Source: Mytilisepta virgata | Lineage: Eukaryota > Mollusca > Bivalvia > Mytilida > Mytilidae | Assembly: GCA_028015205.1 (NCBI GenBank) | Contig: JAPWFG010000020.1 | Location: 682,001 to 746,000 of the forward strand | Direction: 5' to 3' | Length of the DNA: 64,000 nt | Shown here: positions 13,215 through 22,896 of the stretch, piece after piece | Layout of the letters: the number at the start of each line of letters is the position of its first letter | How positions within the stretch are numbered: position 1 is the stretch's first letter | Position numbers and translations under genes: made by a program | The notes under the pieces: generated by a model | The model's database searches: none | Seen by the model: the letters and a program-made list of their open reading frames with translations, nothing else | What the model was told of the DNA's origin: nothing

Positions 13215-13896
13215 CTAAACAGACTCGAAAAAATAAAATGGGAAAATTGAAAGTAAGCTGGTTATTTATATCCCTGTTCGTCACAATAGTAACGAAAACT
13301 TTACTGTGAAGTTAATAATACTAGACGAATACCTTTAGACAATGTTCGTATCTTACATTTCTACAACATATACAATAAACAGTCTTTGATGATTTCTAGG
13401 ATGCAAAATCACAGTTATTCTTATTTATTTACAGACCTACCTGATCTGTAAACAATGTTTTTGTCGACTATATCCATGTTGACAACGTATCTACAAAACA
13501 TTTACTTATAAATACGTCTTAAACACGGTTGACCTATATCTAGATATTTCTCACTATTTAATATTTATATATATCACAATTCAATCACTGTTATTTATAA
13601 GTAAACTTACGTTCTTTATTTTTGAAGTTGAGTGGATATGAATGATTATACATATAAATATGAAGTTGTGCGATATAAAAATGCATTTGCATTCCGACTA
13701 GATTTGATCGTGCAAATAATACAAAATTAATAGGAATTCAATACAACAAATTTTATGTGTTGTCGAAGAAAACGAGTTATATCCATGATATGGTTAAGAT
13801 ATAGTATGTGTGATGTTAAACACCAATTCAGTCAACGTTTCTATCAATTAATCAGTTCTTTAACCAAATAATCAATCAGCCAGTCAGTCAATGAGC

Positions 13897-13930
<34 letters not shown>

Positions 13931-15083
13931 GTCAACGACTCAAACATTCAGTCAATCAATTATGTGTATACGTGTGTATCTTCGGTGACTGTATATCTAT
14001 AAAATATTTAAAATTTAAAACTCCCGTGACTGAAGGAGAAACACGAAAATGTTCAATATAAATACTGATTAGGTTTCCAAATTTATCTTTATCAATAAAA
14101 AATTATACTTCAAGATAAAAGTCATTTGTAAAGCAAACCTTTTTGAATAAAACAAGGATAAACATTGTTCAACCTTTAATTACTTTGTTTATTGTGTTCA
14201 TTTTGTTTGCTTTCAAACCCTAGGGGTACAATTATGCATTTCCAATAAACATATTTAAAACAGGTTGTGTTTTAACACTGTATGATAAGTTCTTTAGAGC
14301 ACCCATTATGTAGAAATTCAACCGACAAAAACCACAAGATGCTTAAAATTATTACCCCCCCCCTCCCCCCCACAATAAAAAAAAACATAAACAACAAAAA
14401 GAAACATATCTCAACCGAAAAAGTCAGACTCGCATAAAACAAAAAATTTGGCTGGGTTAAACCAGTTGAGTACTCCTAACATTTTACCCAACAAAATTCT
14501 ATATTTGTTTATCGGAAACCATGTTCCTGTATATTCAGCATTTGTCTCTGATAAGCGTCTATAGTATTGAATACTGGGGGTATTTGGTAGTTGTGGTGTT
14601 TTGGTTTTTTTTGTTTTTTGTTTTTATTTTTTGTTTTGTTCTTCTTCTATGGGCTGTTGCTCATCCAGTTGCTCATTGCTGACGACCTCTTGATATTATC
14701 ATTTTCTAATGTCCATCTACTGGGATGTTGTCTGATTGACTAATACTCCATATCCTGACATTTTCATACTAAATCAAAGCATTATCTCCTGGAAATAGTA
14801 TTAATGGTACATTTCAAAGTAACAAAACTATGCATATTGATAGTCAGTAAAAGATTTGATTTTGTTGATAACAAAATATTTGGCAGAATAAATTTCATAC
14901 AGGAAGAACCTTTTTCGTTTTAACAATATTCCATTGGAACAAATTTGACAACTGTCCAGGCATAAACGCTCTTCCTCTCTCAGAGCTTTTGTCAAGTAGA
15001 TAAACGAGTATGAATTTTGTGTCAAGATTTATTCAGTTTCCCGTCTTTCTTGGAGCCTCGATGATCGATCATTGAGATCTAGG
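13215..15083. other. Non-coding intergenic stretch
   Basis: AT-rich and without recognisable genes. It includes a (TCAA)n tract, a C-rich run near 14,354-14,370 and T-rich and TTTG runs near 14,600. Confidence 0.5.
13898..13930. repeat. (TCAA)n microsatellite
   Basis: About eight perfect tetranucleotide copies, with diverged TCAG variants on both sides. Confidence 0.85.
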
Positions 15084-15890
15084 TAGTTCGTCATAACTAC
15101 TAACAATAGTCATAAGACGCTGGTTCTCTTCGGGTGTTCCGGCTTTTCATCGATTAGTTTGTCATAACTTCTGACAATAGTTGCAAGTCGGCGGTTCTCT
15201 TTGGCTGTTCCGGTTTCTCACCGATTAGTTCGTCGTAGCTAATGACAATAGTCCCAAGTCCGTGGTTCTCTTCGGGTGTTCCGGTTTCTCATCGATTAGT
15301 TCGTCATAACTACTGACAATAGTCCCAAGTCGGTGGTTTTCTCGCAGGTGTTCCGGCTTCTCACCAATAAGCTTAGATATAGTTCGTCATAACTACTGAC
15401 AATAGTCCCAAGTCTGTGGTACTCTTCGGGTGCACCGGTTTCTCACCGATTAGTTCGTTATAACTACTGATAATAGTCCCAAGTCGGTGGATTTCTTCGG
15501 GTGTCCCGGTTTTTCATCGATTAGTTTGCCATAACTTCTGACAATAGTTCCAAGTCGGTGGTTCTCTTTGGCTGTTCCGGTTTCTCACCGATTAGTTCGT
15601 CGTAGCTAATGACAATAGTCCCAAGTCGGTGGTTCTCTTCGGGTGTTCCGGTTTCTCATCGATTAGTTCGTCATAACTACTGACAATAGTCCCAAGTCGG
15701 TGGTTTTCTCGCGGGTGTTCCGGCTACTCACCAATAAGCTTAGATATAGTTCGTCATAACTACTGACAATAGTCCCAAGTCGGTGGTCCTCTTCGGGTGG
15801 ACCGGTTTCTCATCGATTAGTTTGCCATAACTACTGACAATACTCCCACGTTTGAGGTTTCGTCGGGTGTTCGGGCTTCTCACCAATAAA
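15084..15890 (+). repeat. 71-bp minisatellite, 11 copies
   Basis: The phrase TAGTTCGTCATAACTAC recurs at 15,084, 15,155, 15,226, 15,297, 15,380, 15,451, 15,522, 15,593, 15,664, 15,747 and 15,818. The period is 71 bp, with two 83-bp units carrying a 12-base insertion (AGCTTAGATATA region). A five-unit higher-order block of 367 bp is itself duplicated. Each unit contains GGTGGTTCTCTTCGGGTGTT followed by CCGGTTTCTCACC. This closely resembles the core of the SINE at 22,401-22,450, so the array probably grew from a SINE core. Confidence 0.88.
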
Positions 15891-15979
15891 GTATGAGAAA
15901 GTCATATTAGAACCTCCCCGTTATTAACAATTGCGCTGAAACTTTTGTAAAACTGCAATTAACAAAACCAACCGTCTGT

Positions 15980-16610
15980 TTGTCCCCCACGGGACGGAGG
16001 GACTTAGTAATGGTCTGCATCCGTCCGTCCGTCCGTCCATCCGTGTCGATAACTTTGTGGACGCAACTTCTCTGAAACTACTGGACAGATTTGGATTTTT
16101 ATATTTTGCAAGACATGCAGATGATCACACTACACCGCCATTTTGATTCAGCTGTTTTTTACGGAAGTTATTGGACTCCGTAGTATATCACATTGTATCA
16201 TACGTATACCTTGTAGACGCAACTCCTCTGAAACTAATGGGCAGATTAGGTTTATATTTTACAGGATTGTTACCTATGACATGAAGATGATCACACTCTA
16301 TCGCTATTTTGATTCAGCTATTTTTACGGGAGTTATGGGCCTTTGTTGTTTTTTTATCACATTGTATCATATGCATACCTTGTGTACGCAACTCCTCTGA
16401 AACTACCGGGCAGATTTGGATTATATTTTACAGGATTGTACCTATGATATGACGCCGCCATTTTGATTCGTATATTTTTTCAAGAGATCGATTTCACATT
16501 GTATCGTATGCATACCTACCTGTATACTTACCTTGTCATGCATTTTTATTGGGGTGGCTGATTTATCTATTGCGGCGGGGGAAATGGCTACGTGTAGCAA
16601 TCTTGTTTAT
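15980..16610 (+). mobile_element. GTCCCCC-family interspersed element
   Basis: It starts TTTGTCCCCCAC and has a (GTCC)n tract after TAATGGTCTGCATCC. Inside are three diverged modules containing GACGCAACTCCTCTGAAACT and CGCCATTTTGATTC. It ends GCGGGGGAAATG, the palindrome GCTACGTGTAGC and AATCTTGTTTATA. A second copy is at 40,019-40,780. Non-coding. The layout (inverted motif, palindrome, T-rich end) is shared with the AGCTCACC family. Confidence 0.8.
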
Positions 16611-17185
16611 AATATTATTTATCATTTAAGTTTATTTTTCACGTGAATCAAATGCACATTCGACAGCTAAAACTCTCTCTTCCAAGGTTCAACAGTCAAT
16701 TTTGAACAGTGAGAAATACCTATCATTTTGTAATCTGTTCTGTATAAATGCTAAGATAGATTTTCAAAAGGTTAAACAAAAACTACCTTATAGAGAATTA
16801 GAAGTAATTATTTAGGTCCTAAACGAAAAAAAAAGAGTCGTGAAGTTGCTTTTTTAATCTAAACAATTTGTCCTGCAGCCGCCTAATCAGGAAAAAATTT
16901 GTCCACAATATACAGGCAGGGAGCCTCATACGTTCACAGTTTGGTATGCTACTTTCAGTACTGTTTGAAAGCCCCGAATGTTATATTCGCTAAATTTATA
17001 CTCTTTATTCTTTCAATATAGTGCGAGCATTTTAAGCTATAATGTTTTGCAAATTATAAATTTCTCATTTAACAATTAAGTAGTGTTTGTTATTGAAATT
17101 TATGTTTAGTCCTAGAGCGATTCAACAACGAAAGAGCTTAAAATTCTGCAATATGAATTTAATCATGTTAATGTGAATTTAAGGA
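16611..17185. other. Non-coding stretch, nothing recognised
   Basis: Intergenic sequence between two repeats; no coding or structural signal seen. Confidence 0.45.
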
Positions 17186-17416
17186 GATAGAATAGAATAG
17201 AATAGAATAGAATAGAATAGAATAGAATAGAATAGAATAGAATAGAATAGAATAGAATAGAATAGAATAGAATAGAATAGAATAGAATAGAATAGAATAG
17301 AATAGAATAGAATAGAATAGAATAGAATAGAATAGAATAGAATAGAATAGAATAGAATAGAATAGAATAGAATAGAATAGAATAGAATAGAATAGAATAG
17401 AATAGAATAGAATAGA
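17186..17416 (-). repeat. (AATAG)n pentanucleotide array, about 46 copies
   Basis: Nearly perfect tandem AATAG on the plus strand (TATTC-type on the minus strand). It directly abuts the 3' end of a minus-strand non-LTR retrotransposon remnant, so it is best read as that element's expanded 3' tail. The open frames spelling SILFY repeats in all three minus frames are artefacts of the 5-bp unit. Confidence 0.95.
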
Positions 17417-17760
17417 TTGTTCCAATCATGGGCCCTCACAAGGGCAAGATATAACAACATATACAACATTGATTCATTAGCATAAATTACATGTACAATG
17501 AAAATAGAATAAAAGCTATGCTATGCTGGACAGGACCAGAGCTATCAACCTTGTCTGATATTTAGACAATCAATTATATATTTCCCCAGAAATTTGAGTA
17601 CTGATATATTTTCATTTGTAAAAAGCCATATAAACTTTGCCTCCTTTGGAAGATCTTTAAATTTCGTACAAAGCTCACCTATATTATTAAACATGATTTA
17701 TGAAAATACGACTTGCTAAAATAATGCGATAGTACAAATGAAAAATGAGAAATAAAACAA
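17417..17760 (-). mobile_element. 3' end of a non-LTR retrotransposon (minus strand)
   Basis: Read on the minus strand, 17,700 down to 17,545 encodes a short C-terminal tail with FIWLFTNEN and LGKYIIDCL, ending in TGA at 17,547-17,545. It matches the ends of the two other LINE fragments in this window ([18 protein letters not shown]). A 3' UTR with CCCTTGTGAGGGCCCATGAT follows, then the pentanucleotide tail. Strongly 5'-truncated. Confidence 0.7.
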
Positions 17761-18419
17761 TTATACATTTATGCAGTTTGTTAGTGACTGTACAAAATAA
17801 AATTATTTGTTGAGATTTCGTTTTTTTTTTTACTTTTCCATTCAATTTCTTCAATAAGTAGCTAAAACACTATCTTACTACATATTCGTTCTCCCCTAAA
17901 TATTTAACACGGTGCTATTCAGAACAGTTTCAAACATTTTTATAAAAAATTACAGGTTGTGTTCTTTTCGTCTTTATACATTATTACGGCATTCAATAAA
18001 GTATCTTGCTACAAAAACTCTTTTCAGCAATATCCAAAAGTGTTCAGTAAAAAATATGGGAAAGTGAAGTTTAGAATTCTTGTATAATTTAAGTCTTATT
18101 CAAAGGTTAGAGAAATAACCACACTGGTACAAGGGTGACCACTTAATGACATATACACCTATGTCTTGATTGACAAGTTCCACCAAATATACACAGGTAC
18201 ATAGTAGATGGTTCACAATGCAGTGAAATATATGAAACAGTGAACCGATTTTTGTTCGAAGACACGTAGGTGGAAAACGATTCTATATATATATATATAT
18301 CTTATTGTAACACATGTTAAAAAATATTACAATTTATACTGTTTATTCATTCATTTATTTTTGTTTATTTTTATTTGTTTTTGTTTATCTCAAGTGTGTT
18401 TAATCATTACTTCCCAAAC

Positions 18420-18512
18420 CAAATATTTGTATATATCGTAATTGTAATCATAAACTGCCCCTTGTGGGCATCATGATTGACAAATGAAATATATATTCGA
18501 TTCTATTCTATT
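18420..18512 (+). mobile_element. 3' UTR and tail of a second non-LTR element (plus strand)
   Basis: CCCCTTGTGGGCATCATGAT, then ATATATATTCGATTCTATTC and a further TATTC, matches the minus-strand 3' end at 17,417-17,460, including the start of a TATTC tail. Its orientation is opposite, so two tails point outward from 17.4-18.5 kb. Confidence 0.6.
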
Positions 18513-18540
18513 CAAACGAGAATTTTTCATGCATACTATT

Positions 18541-18861
18541 TTCATGAAGATCCATTTGTCAATGTTTGTAGATTAAGAATATCTGCTCACAGATTAAAAG
18601 TCGAAGTTGGTCGTTTCACCACCAAGAAGTGAGAGAATTTGTAATAATTGCTCTTCTGTGTCTATAGAAGATGAGACACATTCCCTTATTTCATGTGATA
18701 AATATAAGGATGGTGGAAAAATACTTTTTGATTTTGTTGCTAATACTGTTCCAAATTTTTCAACACTTGACAATGTACAAAAACTAATATTTTTATTAAG
18801 CAATGAAGATAGTCAGGTCCTGAATGCCACTGGTACATTTATTAAAGACAATCTGGGTTAA
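18541..18861 (+). pseudogene. C-terminal fragment of non-LTR retrotransposon ORF2
   Basis: The frame reads LRISAHRLKVEVGRF, then a zinc-knuckle-like CNNCSSVSIEDETHSLISC and LIFLLSNED, ending at TAA (18,859-18,861). These features are the usual C-terminus downstream of the reverse transcriptase in CR1/L2/jockey-like elements. No reverse-transcriptase core is present. A 3' UTR ending in ATTTTGATTTTATTTGATTA probably extends to about 19,325. Confidence 0.8.
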
Positions 18862-19355
18862 CTTGTATTATTATTATCTTTTATTTAAAAAAAATCATAT
18901 TACTGCTATATGATATATTGATGTTTATGTTGTATGACTCTGTAACTATCAATCATTCTCCTCTATATATGAAAATATGTTGTAGTTGTATATATACTGA
19001 AACGGCCACAAAGCTTTTTTATTGTACGAGAAATTTTGATTTTCCCTATCATGATAAAATTTATCAACATTAAGACTCAATTATCTCAAAATCGAGAACG
19101 GTGACCTATGTTTTTCTAATTGAAATTTCAAAGTATATCCATCCATCATCCTGCCTAGAAAAAATTAGGAAAATCTATCTGCTAAAAATATTAGTTCTGT
19201 ATTGATCTACCTTAAAAATCCTTGAATACAAGTATTTACGTATTTATGTTGATCAGTTGTTTTATATGGATGATACTCCGATGTTGGAATTTGATTTCAA
19301 TAAATTTTGATTTTATTTGATTATAAAGTGATAACACTAATAAACATGGACACCA

Positions 19356-19456
19356 TAAAATGCATCCTTCCAAGCCATGGTTTTGTATCCACGTCCGTTC
19401 CCACAAAAGGTTTGTAGGAATGAACGTGGATACAAAACCCTGACTTAGGATGCATA
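19356..19456. repeat. Long imperfect hairpin
   Basis: The left arm, starting ATGCATCC at 19,360 and containing GGTTTTGTATCCACGT, pairs with a right arm containing ACGTGGATACAAAACC and ending GGATGCAT near 19,455. Arms are about 46 bases and the loop is a few bases. It is either a very short fold-back MITE or a structured transcript. Confidence 0.75.
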
Positions 19457-20092
19457 AAATGATGTTCTCAGTTTTCGAATTAACCCAGGGTTATTTCCCT
19501 TAGTATTCAATCTTCTGCATTTTTGTAAACACAGCATCAGTGTTTCCGGTGAATGTTTCAGGTTAAATGGTTAAGTTTTGCATGTTTAATTGCAAACCAT
19601 AAGCATAAATAGTCGTGATCACTAACAGAACCAACCCCTTAACGGAAAGAAATTAATGTATTAGAAAACCATAAGGTTATCTTTTAGTATGCTTGCATTG
19701 CCATTGATTGAATTCGTACCGCAGCGGCCACGTTGACATTTTGAATTTCATGTTTTCTTTGGTAAAGTGGTATATGCAACGCGCTAATATCAAAAGGAAA
19801 CGTTCAAACAATAAGTTCAGCACACAAACAAGCTATTAAGGAACTGAACTGCTTTTTTTATGTAGTTTCATTGCCAGTGTTAGCAACTTCAGTTAAAGCT
19901 AAGTGCAGATAATTTTGTCCGGGAGATTTGTAAACATGTAGATATATAGCTGATATTTAGTAACCCAGTTGTAAAATAACTTCCAGAAAAATAGATCTAC
20001 CTGGCATTAGCTTAACTTGCTACCATTGGCGAGTGAAGAGTTGAATGAATCAAATTTTTAATTTATTTATTTATAGTGGATGATCATGCAAC

Positions 20093-20887
20093 CAGGGGTC
20101 GCGCTGGCATTCAAAAACTTGTCTTCAAAAAAATCGCCAACGCATCATTTTTGTTGCCAGTTTCTAAATTTGTTTGCCAGGTCACCCTTCCCCTTTGGGA
20201 AGCATTCTGCCATACATGATTGATTGTTCTTTTATTCATTACTATTTGATATAACATTTCCTGAAAAGTATTTTTGATGAAATAGTTTTAATGACAGTTA
20301 ACTTTCATCTGAAATTACCTTTATTTTGTTGGCAAGCCTAAGAAAACATTGATTGTTCCACTTGTGTTTGTTGATGTTAAACCAGAAATGACTTCACAAT
20401 CTTTGCAGATTAGAAATTTTATGATAAAATGCTTTATAAGACACCTTTTATAGGTGTTAAAAAGCATGCATATTTAATTTCATGACTAAAAAAATTACCT
20501 AACAAAAATTTGGATAATATAAATATTACCTTAGTGTATAAATTGAATTGTCCTCGGAGTGGTCAATCAATTGAGCAGTCAAGTGTAAACGATCTCAGCA
20601 CGTGCAAGTTATTGATTGTTTGTTTACTGTTGAAACACCTGCTGTGTTGATTAGCCTAATGTAAGCTGTTCAATTATCATAGATGATTATATAAAAATAA
20701 CAAAAGATGTTTCTTAGTCACCATTTAAAAATGTTTTCACATAAGTGCCAGATTTAAAAAAAAGAAAATATTGAAAAATTCTGTCGTTAGAAATATTGGC
20801 TAGTATAAAATTCTGTCATTAGAAATATCGCCAAATTGAATAAAAAATTGCATTTGGTGCCATTGGCAAAGCCCAGCACGGTCCTTG
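20093..20887. mobile_element. CAGGG-ended MITE-like element, copy 1
   Basis: The left end CAGGGGTCGCGCTGG is mirrored by CCAGCACGGTCCTTG at the right end, a TIR typical of hAT-like MITEs. It is non-coding and shares phrases throughout with a second copy 926 bp downstream (TTTTTGTTGCCAGTTTC, AAGTATTTTTGATGAAATA, CTTTCATCTGAAATTAC). Confidence 0.65.
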
Positions 20888-21018
20888 GAAACAAGTTTTA
20901 ACACATTATACTAATACCTCTTAAAATGGCAGGTACGAGAACAACCACTGTAGAGGCACTTAAGCCTACTTCTTTTGACATCTACAAACTTTCAGGAGTC
21001 TTTAAGGTTTTATGGATA

Positions 21019-21832
21019 ATCATGGTTGGTGCTGGGAAACAAAAACTGGTTGCCAAAAATCTCCAAAGCATACTTTTTGTTGCCAGTTTCAGTATTTGTT
21101 TGTCAAGTTACACCCCCTTTTTTTTAAAATGTCTTTCATTAATATTTGAAATAACCCGACATGAGAAGTATTTTTGATGAAATAAAGTTCGCTTGACAAT
21201 TATCTTTCATCTGAAATTACTTCATAAGTTTCTTAGCAAGCCAAATAAGACATATTCCATGTGTGATTGTTTATATTGAAACTGGAAGTGACATGACAAT
21301 CGTTGCAGAATTGATACTTTTTGATTTCACACTTTTAAAAGTGATAAAAGGCATGCATATTTATTTTCATGACTAATAAATTACCTTATCAAACTTTTAA
21401 TAATATAATAATATTACTTTAGAGTATAACTTTAATTGTCCCTATCGTCCTGATATGCACCTTGCTGCCACTGGACGTTAAACAACAATTCATCCATCAA
21501 ATGTCCCTAGAGGGTGGTATATCGATTGTGCAGTCAAGTGGGAAATACCTCAGAGCCACTGCGAATTATTGATTGTCATGCACCTGTTTACTTTGAAACA
21601 CCTGGGTTAATTAGCCTGAATTAAACCGTTCAATTATCATAGATAATATAAAACTTACAAATGATGTTCATAGTGATCATCGCAAAATGTTTTTCACTTA
21701 TGTGGCAGAATTTTTTTTTTCAAAATAGATTGAAAAATTTTGTTGCCAAATATGCCAAGTATAAAATTCTGTTGCCAGATTTAATTAAAAAATCACCTTT
21801 TGTGACATTGGCGAAGTGCAGCACGGTCCCTG
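21019..21832. mobile_element. CAGGG-ended MITE-like element, copy 2
   Basis: Diverged direct repeat of 20,093-20,887, about 926 bp away, ending GTGCAGCACGGTCCCTG. Its left end is degenerate (GTTGGTGCTGGG). The open frame at 20,926-21,177 spans the junction and is not a gene. Confidence 0.6.
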
Positions 21833-22272
21833 ATAATACTTTCAGTTAAGGTGGGACAGCTATTTTTCCTATCCATCTGAAAGGTCTAACATGCATCAAG
21901 ACCAATCTTGCAAATTCTGTCAAAGTGTTTCCGGGCCTCATTTTGAATTAAGTTCAAAGACACTTCATACTGAAAGTGTGGACACAGTCCTTTAAAATTC
22001 AATGAAACTACTAAAAGAAGATTCAGTTCATCCATTTCCAATGTATGATGAATTACTAGTTCTTAGTATGGCTATAAGACATAGTAAATGTGTTATAAAA
22101 TATAAAAATTGTGTTTATTCCTGCAATAAATAATTTGAAGGGATATAGACATGTACGTCTCATATATTGATATTTTCCATTAATACCAAGAATAAATCAA
22201 TTTTGCAATGAGAAAGGTGTTTACAGTAAAAATAGTTCTAATGAGTATTCATACCACAAAAGTAAATATTTT
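21833..22272. other. Non-coding stretch, nothing recognised
   Basis: AT-rich sequence between the duplicated MITE-like element and the SINE; no signal seen. Confidence 0.45.
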
Positions 22273-22515
22273 GGGGGCCTTGGTGGCCAAGTGGTTTAGT
22301 TAGTTTGCCATGACTACTAATGAACACTAGCCTATCAACACTGTGGCGGGCTGTGTTCGACTCCGATCATATTTTACAAGGATTGCCAATTTTCCTACCG
22401 AAGGTTGGTGGTTCTCTCTGGGTACTCCACCTTCCTCCACCAATAAAAACTGGCCACAGCGAAATAGCCAAATGTGCTGAAAATGGCTTAAAACCCCAAC
22501 TAAAGAAAACAAACG
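22273..22515 (+). mobile_element. tRNA-derived SINE
   Basis: The tRNA-like head has an RNA polymerase III A box (TGGCCAAGTGG, 22,284-22,294) and B box (GTTCGACTCC, 22,355-22,364). A conserved core follows (GGTGGTTCTCTCTGGGTACT, then CCACCAATAAAAACTGGCC). The 3' part has GGCTTAAAACCCCAACTAAA and an A-rich tail. The head resembles tRNA-Leu (GTGGCCAAGTGGT), but its anticodon arm does not fold well, so it is not a functional tRNA gene. Partial relatives lie at 54,451-54,531 and 56,486-56,615. Confidence 0.85.
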
Positions 22516-22896
22516 TTATTTGAAACAAAAATTGGAACGGTGTCAGAAATTTGTAAAAGAATATTTACTTCTGTCAGTGATATGCTGTTGGCATGGCCAA
22601 TGATGCGAGCACAACATTAGCCCTTTCCAGAAACTCAATTCCGGTATCATGATTCTGAATCTAAAATTATGATTTGAAGCAAGTTAATTCCCTTACTTTA
22701 CTTACATCCATTTCCTCCGAACAAAACTTTTTCTAGCCTTAGTATGTAGCACAATATGGCCATATTCGCTTTAACAAATAAATTGACTTCTACCCCCATT
22801 AAACAAAGATTTTTCGAAATGACCAATATGCTCCTAAAGCGCTCGCTGTGTTCACTATTAATTGTATTTATATCTGCTTATTTTCATACATTTCAG

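Noticed and set aside
17163..17469. Three overlapping minus-strand open frames encoding SILFY repeats
   Set aside because: They arise from a 5-bp tandem repeat that is open in every frame; not a gene.
20926..21177. 83-codon plus-strand frame MAGTRTTTVEALKP
   Set aside because: It spans the junction between two copies of a MITE-like element and has no motif.
22273..22364. Functional tRNA-Leu gene
   Set aside because: A and B boxes are present, but the anticodon arm and acceptor stem do not pair properly and a SINE core follows.
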